The notes beneath the pieces were generated by a model, which ran no database searches, had not been told where the DNA came from, and saw only the letters and a program-made list of their open reading frames with translations. Both the position numbers and the translations under genes were made by a program. This document shows, piece after piece, positions 50,895 through 59,286 of a stretch of 64,000 nt of DNA; position 1 is the first letter of the stretch, and every line of letters begins with the position of its first letter. Origin of the DNA: JBDIAG01 sp047974565 (lineage in GTDB: Bacteria > Actinomycetota > Actinomycetes > Actinomycetales > CAWJMD01); NCBI GenBank assembly GCA_047974565.1, contig JBKECN010000024.1, positions 62,001-126,000 on the forward strand, given 5' to 3'.

Positions 50895-53800
50895 TCACGC
50901 GAAGGCGTAGGTCGCCCACACCGCCCCCCGCGAGCCGTACACGACGACGTTGCCGTCGTTCTGGACCACCATCTTCGCCGAGCCCCCCACTTGCACGGGA
51001 GTGTTGGTAGCCCACAGTGCCTGGCCGGACGAGCTGTACAGCACGAGGTTGCCGTCGTTCTGCATCTGCAGCCACGCTCCCGGGTTACCCCACGTCCTGG
51101 ACGACCAGATGGCGCCCCGCGGCGCATAGGCGACGAAGTTCCCGTCGCTCTGCATAACCAAGCGAACCCTCCGGTCGAGGCTGGTGAGTTGCTGGCCACC
51201 GGTCATCCGGGCGGTCTGGGAGATGGTCGGGATCGGCTCGAGCCGGTCGTCGACGGCTCCGTTGAACCACAGCGGAGTGCCGTTGGCCCGGTACAGCACG
51301 AGGTTGGCGTCGTCCTGGAGGATGACGAACGCACCCGGGTTGCCCCATGTGCCCGACCACCAGAGCGCACCGGAGGCGTCGTAGAGGACCAGGTTGCCGT
51401 CCGTCTGCATCACCAGGCGGGTTTGACCCACTCCGCGGGTGAAGAGCACCCGGTTGTTCGCATCCCGCTCGACGAAGCCTGCGTCGCCCGTGATCCGGAA
51501 CTGCCCGGACGGCGACATCATCATCGCGTCCCCGGCGAGTTGCTCGCCGCCCACCAGCATGGCACCCACCGGGTTCACTCCGACCGCGGACGAGGTCGCA
51601 CTGGCGCTCGCGTAGCCCGACTTCGTACCGGTCACCCGCACCGACACCTGGTGTCCGGCGTCGGCCGTGACCAGCTGGTACGACGATCCGGTCGCGCCGG
51701 GCAGGGCGCTCCCATCACGCAACCACTGGTAGGCGAGGGTGACCGGGGCCGGGCCCCAGGTGCCTGGGTTCGCCACCAGGACGTTTCCGGGTTTGGCCGA
51801 CCCGCTGACGGTGGGGGTTCCCGGGCTTACCGCGGCCAGCATCGGCCCAAAGGGTGCCGAGGTGACGGTAGCCGTGGTGTAACCAGACTTGGAGCCGGTC
51901 ACCCGCACCGAAAGCATGGCCCCCAGATCCGCGGAGTTCGTGGTGTACGTAGCCTGCGTGGCCCCGGAGATCGCGCTCCCGCCGCGCAACCACTGATAGG
52001 CGAAGGTCACCGGGGCCGGTCCCCAGGTTCCGGTATCCGCACTCAATGTGCTGCCCACCCCGGTCGACCCGGAGACGCTCGCCGACGGCGTCAGCGTGCC
52101 CTGCGCAACCACAACCCCCGAGGACGTGGCGCTGCCATCGAGGTAGCCCGGCGCCGTTCCGGTGACCCGCACGGACACTGTGGTCCCGAGGTCCGCTGCG
52201 ACCGGAGCATAGGTGTTCCCGACGGCACCCGAGATCGGCGATCCGTCACGGAGCCACTGGTAACTCAACGTGGCCTCGGCCGGGGTCCAGGAGCCCGGGT
52301 CGGCGCTCAGCGACCCACCGACGACGGCAGATCCGGAGACGGTGACGGTGCCGGGCGACATCGTGGCCGGTGTGATGGCGGACGTCACGGACGAGGTCAC
52401 GGTGGTCGGCGCGTAGCCGCTCCTGGTGGCGGTGACCCGCACGCTGATACCGGCGCCCACGTCGGCGGGGACGGTGACATAACTCGAGCCGGTTGCTCCA
52501 GCGATCGCCGACCCGTTACGCAGCCACTGGTAGCTGAAGGTCACTGGCAGGGGGCTCCAGTCGGCGGTGGCCGCGGTGAGCGTGCCACCCATGGTGGTGG
52601 GACCGGTGATGCTCACGGTGCCGGCGATCAGCGGGCAGGCCGGCACCGACAGGGTGTACTGGCCGAGGGAACCGTAGTCGGAGTAGCCGTCGGAGAGGGT
52701 GCCGCGGCCCACTCCCTGCACTTCGACGTAGTAGGTGCCAGCGTTCAGCGTCCGGGTGATGCTGGCGGACACCCCGGTTGCGGTGACGTTGTCGGTCATG
52801 CCCGAGGGCGGGTCGTTCTCCTCGATGAGGACATTGCCCGAGTCGTACAGCGACAGTTTGATGTCGAGGTTCGTCGCGGTGTCGTCCACGGTCGCCGAGA
52901 TGGCGCCGGTGGTGGTGCACGCCGGGGAGAAGGAGAACCGGTCGACATCGGTGGACCGCTCGATCAGCCCGGGGAAGCTCGTCGCGGTGTCCAAGGCGCG
53001 GGTGCCGGGCACGTCATCCGGCCGGACGACCACGCCCATGGCGGCGATCTCAGCCACATCGTCCTGAGTCTGGGTGGCGCCGACGTAGTCCCCGTTGCTC
53101 CACTGCGTCAACGGCTTTCGGGGGTTGCCCATGATCGGGCCCCAGTTGCTGCGGCCACCGTAGTACTCAGAGGTGGTGTAGCCGTCGTGCTCGAGGTTGA
53201 GGTTGTGGCCGACCTCGTGACTGATCACCAGCGCCAGCGCATTGCCGTCCTGGGCGGTGAACTGAGGAAAGACCAGCGCGGGCTCGTAATAGTCGCTACC
53301 GATGAAGTCGAACGACCCCACATACGCGATCCCGGAGCACTGGTTGTTACACACCGCCGACGCCACTCCTGGCGTTTGGGTGACGAAAGCCGTTGTGCCG
53401 TAGGTGAGGTCACTCTGCGAGGAGCGCACCAGGGCATCCTGCCCGGGTGGCTCGGTGGTCACGTCGACGTCGAAGGGCGCATAATCCTCGGCGACGTTGA
53501 GGAAGGCCTCCTGGATGACGGCGTGCTCGGCGGAGGTGAAGCTCCCCGGATTGCCGTCCAGGTCGAATCCGATGAGCGGGCCGGTCGGCGCAGGGCCGTT
53601 CTCGGCCAGATCCGTCCACGCCGTCCCGTCGAGCGATCCGCCGACGAAGTTGAGGTAGATCACGCGATTCGACCCGGGTTTGCTGTGCAGGGAGAAGGTC
53701 TGCGAGTCCGGGAAGACCGGCTGCGGGTTCGCCAAGGTCGCCGTCGCTGGATCGGTGAGCTCAGCGGCCGGCTGGGAGAGCTCGTCCTTGACCAACAGTC

Positions 53801-54134
53801 GGCCACCGCTGTCCAGCCAGAAAGTCGGATCGCTCGACAGCAACTCGGTCAATTCTGCAGGGGTGCGATCATTGCGGGCTGCCGCTTCGTCCAGGTTCTC
53901 CCCCAACGCCCGGATGGCAGCCTCGCCATGCGCAGCCCCGGGGAGCAAGGCACCCGTCGCGGGAGCGGCCGCAGAGGCCGGGGGCTGCGCCGTCTGGCTC
54001 TGGACAGGCTGACTCCGGACGGTGGATTCTCCGGCCGAACTCGACCCGACGGACTGGCCGGCCGCCGTGGCGGGGCCCCCCATCCACGCGATCCCGACAG
54101 CCGTCACGAGCGCCGCGAGGCCGCGCTTGTTCAT
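50895..54134 (-). CDS. secreted metalloprotease with PPC, Ig-like and B-lectin repeats
   Basis: A 1079-aa exported protein. MNKRGLAALVTAVGIAWMGG then PATAA is a Sec signal peptide; a Ser/Ala/Gln-rich propeptide-like part follows. The protease domain has the zinc motif HEVGHNLNLEH (His306, Glu307, His310, His316) and later GPIMGNPRK, a Met-turn-like segment. A pre-peptidase C-terminal (PPC) domain lies at about 395-500, then four Ig-like repeats each containing YQWLR(N/D/G)GS at about 505-890, and finally a bulb-type mannose-binding lectin region (about 890-1079) with five QxDxNxVxY motifs. ATG 54134 has GGGAG 5 nt upstream. Likely degrades external protein while anchored to glycans by the lectin. 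Confidence 0.88.
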   Translation of the reverse strand: MNKRGLAALVTAVGIAWMGGPATAAGQSVGSSSAGESTVRSQPVQSQTAQPPASAAAPATGALLPGAAHGEAAIRALGENLDEAAARNDRTPAELTELLSSDPTFWLDSGGRLLVKDELSQPAAELTDPATATLANPQPVFPDSQTFSLHSKPGSNRVIYLNFVGGSLDGTAWTDLAENGPAPTGPLIGFDLDGNPGSFTSAEHAVIQEAFLNVAEDYAPFDVDVTTEPPGQDALVRSSQSDLTYGTTAFVTQTPGVASAVCNNQCSGIAYVGSFDFIGSDYYEPALVFPQFTAQDGNALALVISHEVGHNLNLEHDGYTTSEYYGGRSNWGPIMGNPRKPLTQWSNGDYVGATQTQDDVAEIAAMGVVVRPDDVPGTRALDTATSFPGLIERSTDVDRFSFSPACTTTGAISATVDDTATNLDIKLSLYDSGNVLIEENDPPSGMTDNVTATGVSASITRTLNAGTYYVEVQGVGRGTLSDGYSDYGSLGQYTLSVPACPLIAGTVSITGPTTMGGTLTAATADWSPLPVTFSYQWLRNGSAIAGATGSSYVTVPADVGAGISVRVTATRSGYAPTTVTSSVTSAITPATMSPGTVTVSGSAVVGGSLSADPGSWTPAEATLSYQWLRDGSPISGAVGNTYAPVAADLGTTVSVRVTGTAPGYLDGSATSSGVVVAQGTLTPSASVSGSTGVGSTLSADTGTWGPAPVTFAYQWLRGGSAISGATQATYTTNSADLGAMLSVRVTGSKSGYTTATVTSAPFGPMLAAVSPGTPTVSGSAKPGNVLVANPGTWGPAPVTLAYQWLRDGSALPGATGSSYQLVTADAGHQVSVRVTGTKSGYASASATSSAVGVNPVGAMLVGGEQLAGDAMMMSPSGQFRITGDAGFVERDANNRVLFTRGVGQTRLVMQTDGNLVLYDASGALWWSGTWGNPGAFVILQDDANLVLYRANGTPLWFNGAVDDRLEPIPTISQTARMTGGQQLTSLDRRVRLVMQSDGNFVAYAPRGAIWSSRTWGNPGAWLQMQNDGNLVLYSSSGQALWATNTPVQVGGSAKMVVQNDGNVVVYGSRGAVWATYAFA

Positions 54135-54645
54135 CGTCACTCCCGAAGGTTTGTCATGACCTGTGTGCGGCCACACGGCCACGCATCCCGCAACCGGCTT
54201 TCTCGGTCGCGCCCCAAGTATCGGGGTCCAACCTGGGTGCTCGTGACCGGGATGACCAGTGACCACCCCGATGCATCGGACAGGCCACCCTGACGGCCCC
54301 GAACAGGAGTCGAGCGGATGCAGCGCGTGAAGATTCTCTAATCAGATGATTCGCATCATTTCCCCCCTTCCGGGGAGGCGGGACTCGCGGCTATTTCTGT
54401 CAATTCGTCTCGCGCTGACCCTGTTTCCCTTTTAGGGTCACCGAGTCAAGAACTCTCGCCACGCCTGGTCACTCCCCGCAGCCCGCCTGACCAACACCAG
54501 CCGAGGTCGACCGTGCCGGATATCACCCCGCTGGGGCCCGCCACTGTTCGCGGTCGCCACCGAGCGCGGTCGCCACCGAGCGCGGTCGCCAGCGAGCGCG
54601 ACTGCCACCGAGCGGGATCGCCCGGCCGAGAGCAGCCCCGCGGTA
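54135..54645. other. intergenic region upstream of the protease
   Basis: A 511-bp region holding the protease promoter, an AT-richer part around 54330-54440 (compared with neighbours) and the 16-bp tandem repeat at 54549-54622. No gene is supported. Confidence 0.55.
54549..54622. repeat. 16-bp tandem repeat, about 4.6 copies
   Basis: Four head-to-tail copies of CGCGGTCGCCACCGAG (54549-54612), the third with one change and the fourth with two or three, followed by a partial copy. No spacers. It lies just past the 3-prime end of the lrp-type gene. Confidence 0.85.
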
Positions 54646-55152
54646 TCAGCGCCGCTCGAGGGCCTCGGCGATCTTCACCTCGTCGAAGTGCTCGAAGATG
54701 AGGTACGTCCGGGTGCCCGCGACCACGGGATCGGCGTTGAGCTTCTCGGTGACCAACTCGGTGAGGTTGTCGGTCGATGGGCAGGCGACATGGATGAGGA
54801 AGTCGAGATCGCCGCCGCCGAGGTAGTACATGCTGCGCACCATCGGCAGCCGGGCGGCCCGCTGAGCGAAGGTCCGGATCTGATCGCGAGCCATCGGTTT
54901 GAGCTGGATGGCGACCAGCGCCTGGACCCCGAGACCGAGGGCTTTGAGGTCGACGGAGACGTGCGAACCCCGGATCACCTTCTCGTCGATCAGCCGCCGA
55001 ACGCGGGTCAGTGTCGTGGACGGAGCCACCCGCAACTTCGCCGCCAGCGCGTTGTTCGCGATCCGGGCATTACGCATGAGCTCGAAGACGATCTTCCGGT
55101 CAAGCTGGTCGAGCCGAACTTTCTTCGACGGACGCTGAGTGCTGTCGGACAT
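54646..55152 (-). CDS. Lrp/AsnC-family transcriptional regulator
   Basis: A 168-aa regulator: an N-terminal HTH (LDRKIVFELMRNARIANNAL, then LRVAPSTTLTRVRRLIDEKVI) and a C-terminal RAM/AsnC ligand-binding domain (ALGLGVQALVAIQLKP, YYLGGGDLDFLIHVAC). ATG 55152 has AGGAAG 8 nt upstream; the frame continues to 55188. It diverges from alanine dehydrogenase, the standard arrangement of AldR-type regulators, which activate or repress ald in response to amino acids such as alanine. Confidence 0.9.
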   Translation of the reverse strand: MSDSTQRPSKKVRLDQLDRKIVFELMRNARIANNALAAKLRVAPSTTLTRVRRLIDEKVIRGSHVSVDLKALGLGVQALVAIQLKPMARDQIRTFAQRAARLPMVRSMYYLGGGDLDFLIHVACPSTDNLTELVTEKLNADPVVAGTRTYLIFEHFDEVKIAEALERR

Positions 55153-55298
55153 GGCGAAATCTTCCTCCGACTCTGGTGCCTGGTACAAGCAAAGATTCGA
55201 TCAGGGTTCACTTTATCCGAAGATTGTTCCTAGAGTCCTCGTCATCGCCGCTACCGCGGCAAACCACAAACCCCCCTTTCTCACATGCGAGGTGCTCA
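55153..55298. promoter_or_regulatory. lrp-ald divergent control region
   Basis: A 146-bp region. On the plus strand TTCACT (55207-55212) and TAGAGT (55231-55236) with an 18-bp spacer form a plausible ald promoter. Two direct AAGATT repeats (near 55191 and 55220) flank the -35 and may be part of an Lrp-type binding site. Local base composition is more AT-rich than the coding sequence around it. Confidence 0.5.
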
Positions 55299-56414
55299 AT
55301 GAAGATCGCCGTCCCCACCGAGGTCAAGAACCACGAGTACCGGGTCGCCATCACCCCCGTCGGAGTGCACGAACTGGTGCGCCGCGGCCACCAGGTCGTC
55401 GTCCAGGAGGGCGCCGGGCTCGGCTCGTCCATCACCGACGCCGAGTACAAGGAGCAGGGCGCCGAGATCATCACCGACCCGGACGAGGTCTGGGGTGTCG
55501 CCGACATGGTGATGAAGGTCAAGGAGCCGATCGCCTCGGAGTACCACCGACTGCGCAAGGACCTGCTGCTCTTCACCTACCTGCACCTGGCCGCAGACCG
55601 TCCCGGCACCGAGGCGCTGCTCAACGCCGGCACCACGGCCGTCGCCTACGAGACCGTCGAAGCCGGCGGCGGGCTGCCCCTGCTGTACCCGATGTCCGAG
55701 GTTGCCGGCTGCCTGGCCCCGCAGGTTGGCGCCTCCGCTCTGCTCAAGGCCAACGGCGGCCGGGGCGTGCTGATGGGCGGCATCGGGGGCGTGGCCTCGG
55801 CCAAGGTCGTCGTGCTCGGCGGTGGCGTGGCCGGCCAGAACGCGGCCAACCTCGCCTACGGCATGGGCGCCGACGTGACCATCCTGGACACCGACCTGAA
55901 CAAGCTCCGCCAGATCTTCTGGCGCTGGCACGGCGGCGTGGCCCAGCTGGCCAGCTCCGCCCTGGAGATCGAGCGCCAGGTCCGCGACGCCGACATGGTC
56001 ATCGGCACCGTCCTGGTCAAGGGTGCCAAGGCCCCCAAGCTCGTCTCCAACGAGCTCGTCTCGCAGATGAAGCCCGGCTCGGTGCTCGTCGACGTGGCGG
56101 TGGACCAGGGTGGCTGCTTCGAGGACACCCGGGCGACCACGCACTCCGACCCGACGTTCGCGGTGCACAACTCGATCTTCTACTGCGTCGCGAACATGCC
56201 CGGCGCAGTGCCGAACACCTCCACCTACGCCCTCACCAACGCCACGCTGCCCTACGCGGTGCGCCTGGCCGACCTCGGCTGGCGCGACGCGCTCCGCCAG
56301 GACGCCGGCCTGGCCGCGGGCCTGAACACCCACGACGGCGCGATCACCTACGACGCGGTGGCCCAGGCCTTCGGCGACCTCAACGCAACCTCGCTGGCCG
56401 ACGCGCTGGCCTGA
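55299..56414 (+). CDS. ald: alanine dehydrogenase
   Basis: NAD-dependent enzyme converting L-alanine to pyruvate and ammonia. The 371-aa protein starts MKIAVPTEVKNHEYRVAITP, has the substrate Lys in MKVKEP and His in FTYLHLAAD, the Rossmann motif VLGGGVAGQNAA and the catalytic Asp in GIGGVA...VDVAVDQGGCFED. ATG 55299 has GAGGTG 5 nt upstream; the frame open to 55176 is rejected. Followed after 38 bp by an amino acid permease, so the two are likely an operon for alanine or related amino acid use under the divergent Lrp-type regulator. Confidence 0.95.
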   Translation: MKIAVPTEVKNHEYRVAITPVGVHELVRRGHQVVVQEGAGLGSSITDAEYKEQGAEIITDPDEVWGVADMVMKVKEPIASEYHRLRKDLLLFTYLHLAADRPGTEALLNAGTTAVAYETVEAGGGLPLLYPMSEVAGCLAPQVGASALLKANGGRGVLMGGIGGVASAKVVVLGGGVAGQNAANLAYGMGADVTILDTDLNKLRQIFWRWHGGVAQLASSALEIERQVRDADMVIGTVLVKGAKAPKLVSNELVSQMKPGSVLVDVAVDQGGCFEDTRATTHSDPTFAVHNSIFYCVANMPGAVPNTSTYALTNATLPYAVRLADLGWRDALRQDAGLAAGLNTHDGAITYDAVAQAFGDLNATSLADALA

Positions 56415-56452
56415 CCGCCGGCCGACACGTCGGCCTGAAGGAGACACCACTC

Positions 56453-57931
56453 ATGACCTCGACAATGGCGTCGACCCCCGCGCCGCCGCCGGCCACCGCG
56501 CCGGCGGCGACCGGGCCGGTGTTGCAGCGCAACCTCAAGAACCGCCACATCCAACTCATCGCCATCGGCGGTGCCATCGGCACCGGCCTGTTCATGGGCT
56601 CGGGCAAGACGATCAGCCTTGCCGGGCCGTCCATCATCCTCGTCTACGCGATCGTCGGCTTCATGCTCTTCCTGGTGATGCGGGCGATGGGCGAACTGCT
56701 GCTGCACAACTCGAACTACCACTCGTTCCAGGACTTCGCCGAGGACTTCCTCGGCGGGTGGGCCCGGTTCTTCCTGGGCTGGACCTACTGGATGAGCTGG
56801 GTGGTCACCGGCATGGCCGAGATCATCGCGGTCGCCGGGTACTGGAACTTCTGGGTCAACCCCGACGACCCGGGCAAGGTCACCGCCACCTCGGCGCTGC
56901 TGGCCCTCGGCGTCCTGGGCGGCCTGCTCGTGCTCAACCTGCTCACCGTCAAGCTCTTCGGTGAGATGGAGTTCTGGTTCGCCCTGATCAAGATCGTCGC
57001 CATCTCCGCGCTCGTGGTGACCGGCGTGTGGCTGGTCTTCACCGGCTTCAGCTGGCAGTACGACGGCGGGCAGGCTCCGGCGCAGGAGGTCACCGCCTCC
57101 TTCGCCCACCTATGGGACCGCGGCGGCTTCTTCCCCACCGGCGCCACCGGCTTCCTGGCCGCGTTCCAGATCGCCATCTTCGCCTTCGTCGGTGTCGAAC
57201 TCGTCGGCACCATGGCCGCCGAGACCGAGAACCCGCACAAGACCCTGCCCCGGGCGATCAACGCCATCCCGGTGCGGATCATGGTCTTCTACGTGTTGGC
57301 CCTCGTGGTGATCGTTAGCGTGACGCCCTGGGACCTGGTCAACCCCGAGACTTCCCCGTTCGTCTTCCTGTTCTCGCTCATCGGGTTGGTCGCCTCGGCC
57401 TCGATCATGAACTTCGTCGTGCTCAGCTCGGCGTCGTCCTCGTGCAACGCCGGCCTGTTCTCCACCTCACGCATGCTGTACGGGCTCAGCCGCAACGGCC
57501 AGGCCCCGGCCGGCTTCGCCCGGCTCAGCAGCCAGGGCGTCCCGGTGCGGGCCCTGCTGCTCGGTGTCGGATTCGTCGCCTGCTCGGTCTTCCTGATGTT
57601 CAGCGAGTCGATCATGTCGGCGTTCACCATCGTCACCACGGTGGCCTCGACCCTGCTGATCTTCGTCTGGTCGATGATCCTGATCAGCTACCTGGCGTAC
57701 CGACGCAAGCTCCCGCAGGCACACGCCGCCTCGGCCTACCCGATGCCGGGTGGACGGGCCGCCTGCTACCTGGTGCTGACCTTCTTCGCCGGGATCCTGG
57801 TGCTGCTGGTCAGCACCCCGGACACCCGCCTGCCGCTGCTGATGACGCCCCTGTGGTTCGCCGGGCTCGGCGTGGCCTGGTTCGCGCACAGCCGTCGCCG
57901 CGCGACGGAACTGAACTCCTTGGGTAGCTAG
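56453..57931 (+). CDS. amino acid permease (CycA-like)
   Basis: A 492-aa permease of the AAT/APC family with 12 membrane helices. The helix 1 motif GGAIGTGLFMGSG, the AETENPHKTLPRAI loop and the first intracellular part QRNLKNRHIQLIA are diagnostic. Closest layout is CycA (D-serine/D-alanine/glycine) and related transporters; pairing with ald makes alanine the likely substrate. The N-terminus is a Pro/Ala-rich extension. ATG 56453 has AAGGAG 9 nt upstream. The operon ends with a strong hairpin. Confidence 0.9.
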   Translation: MTSTMASTPAPPPATAPAATGPVLQRNLKNRHIQLIAIGGAIGTGLFMGSGKTISLAGPSIILVYAIVGFMLFLVMRAMGELLLHNSNYHSFQDFAEDFLGGWARFFLGWTYWMSWVVTGMAEIIAVAGYWNFWVNPDDPGKVTATSALLALGVLGGLLVLNLLTVKLFGEMEFWFALIKIVAISALVVTGVWLVFTGFSWQYDGGQAPAQEVTASFAHLWDRGGFFPTGATGFLAAFQIAIFAFVGVELVGTMAAETENPHKTLPRAINAIPVRIMVFYVLALVVIVSVTPWDLVNPETSPFVFLFSLIGLVASASIMNFVVLSSASSSCNAGLFSTSRMLYGLSRNGQAPAGFARLSSQGVPVRALLLGVGFVACSVFLMFSESIMSAFTIVTTVASTLLIFVWSMILISYLAYRRKLPQAHAASAYPMPGGRAACYLVLTFFAGILVLLVSTPDTRLPLLMTPLWFAGLGVAWFAHSRRRATELNSLGS

Positions 57932-57953
57932 GCGCACCCAAGGGTCCGGGAGA

Positions 57954-57986
57954 GGCCCCGGCCGGTCACCACGACCGGCCGGGGCC
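57954..57986 (+). terminator. strong rho-independent-like terminator
   Basis: A perfect 14-bp stem: GGCCCCGGCCGGTC (57954-57967), loop ACCAC, and GACCGGCCGGGGCC (57973-57986), followed by TTGTGT. It lies 23 bp after the permease stop and ends the ald operon. Confidence 0.92.
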
Positions 57987-57990
57987 TTGT

Positions 57991-58670
57991 GTCGTCTCGG
58001 GCGCCGGGCAGACCGCGGGCCCGAGGCGGTGGCAGGCAACCTGGTGAGTCCCGAGGGACGAGCAGCTTGCTGAGGTTTGCCTCAACCAACACGAAGCGCG
58101 CAGAACACGCATTCCGACTTCTGGTTGCCATCTCCACAAGGGACACCTCTGAGACATTCATCAAATACATGATCCACACTAATTCACTCGTTCGGGGGGA
58201 GAGAGTCCAAGCAGAGGACCTGGGATAGCCAGAACGGATGAATCCCTTCAGACAAGGCGTGACATTCTGCAATCCTGTAGGCCGGGGGTCGACCGAGACA
58301 CGCGGGTGACCAGGGGAGGGCCATGCACCATGCACGCGCACTTGCAGCACGCACGCCTGCCACGAGCCGGCACTTGGCAACGAGGCGAGGGGCTCGCGCA
58401 CGGGGCGGTCACACTCAGATCCAACACTCGCTGGTTGCCTTCACGCAGTGGACGGCGCGATTCACGGCTCAGTTCATCACCTAGACAGGCTAACTTCACT
58501 TCCCTCGAACGGCCCAAACAGTTACTCTCTGCTACTGTATGTAACACGAAAGATGTAACTCTGCAGGTGGGGGCGAGCATGACGCAACATGACGCACGTT
58601 CACAGGGTCCGGCAACTTCCACGTTTCAGCCGGGCCACCGGAGTGGTGGGACTCGGTCCGGTGGCCTCCG
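57991..58670. other. intergenic region before the polysaccharide cluster
   Basis: A 680-bp stretch without a supported gene and visibly more AT-rich than the flanks. A promoter-like area with TACTGT / TATGTA lies near 58535-58550 and probably drives the cluster that starts at 58671. No tRNA or attachment site was recognised. Confidence 0.5.
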
Positions 58671-59264
58671 GTGACCCCAGGGTTCTTCGCCGCAGCATCC
58701 GCCGAGATCGACGAATCGGCCGATATCGGGCTGGGCACGAAGATCTGGCAGGGAGGGGTGATCCGGGAGCACGCCACGCTCGGACGAGAGTGCGTCGTCG
58801 GACGTAATGCCTACGTGGACGCCGGTGTCCGGATCGGTGATCGCTGCAAGATTCAGAACCACGCCCTGCTGTATGCACCTGCCGTGCTCGCCGACGGCGT
58901 GTTCATCGGACCCGCCGTCGTGCTGACAAACGACCACAACCCACGGGCCGTAACCCCCGCTGGCGCGCTGAAGAACGCTCAGGACTGGCAGGCGGTCGGC
59001 GTCACGATCGACGAGGGCGCTTCGATCGGCGCCAGGTCGGTGGTCCTGGGGGGCATTCGGGTCGGCCGTTGGGCCCTGGTCGGAGCCGGCGCCGTGGTGA
59101 CCCGGGACGTACCGGCCCACGCACTCGTGGTCGGGGTTCCGGCCAAGCAGGTCGGCTGGGTCGGACGTGACGGCCGCCGCCTCCACCAAGTCGACTCCAC
59201 AACCTGGCAGAGCTTCAGCGGAGAGCTCTTCAACGTGACCACCCATGGGCTCGGGCCCGCCTGA
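58671..59264 (+). CDS. hexapeptide-repeat sugar O/N-acetyltransferase
   Basis: A 197-aa left-handed beta-helix acetyltransferase (KIWQGGVIREHATLG, CVVGRNAYVDAGVRIG, SIGARSVVLGGIRVG) with the catalytic-region FIGPAVVLTNDHNPRA, resembling WlbB/WbpD N-acetyltransferases that acetylate UDP-3-amino sugars. GTG 58671 is the only reasonable start, with a weak RBS. First gene of the polysaccharide cluster; it and the glycosyltransferase are spaced 22 bp apart. Confidence 0.82.
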   Translation: MTPGFFAAASAEIDESADIGLGTKIWQGGVIREHATLGRECVVGRNAYVDAGVRIGDRCKIQNHALLYAPAVLADGVFIGPAVVLTNDHNPRAVTPAGALKNAQDWQAVGVTIDEGASIGARSVVLGGIRVGRWALVGAGAVVTRDVPAHALVVGVPAKQVGWVGRDGRRLHQVDSTTWQSFSGELFNVTTHGLGPA

Positions 59265-59286
59265 CACATCCGAAAGGTAGACAGCA

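Noticed and set aside
50712..54293. A 1193-codon open frame on the plus strand opposite the protease gene
   Set aside because: It is fully antisense to a gene with signal peptide, zinc motif and repeats, shows no domain, and is composed of Gly/Arg/His/Val as expected for the complement of high-GC codons.
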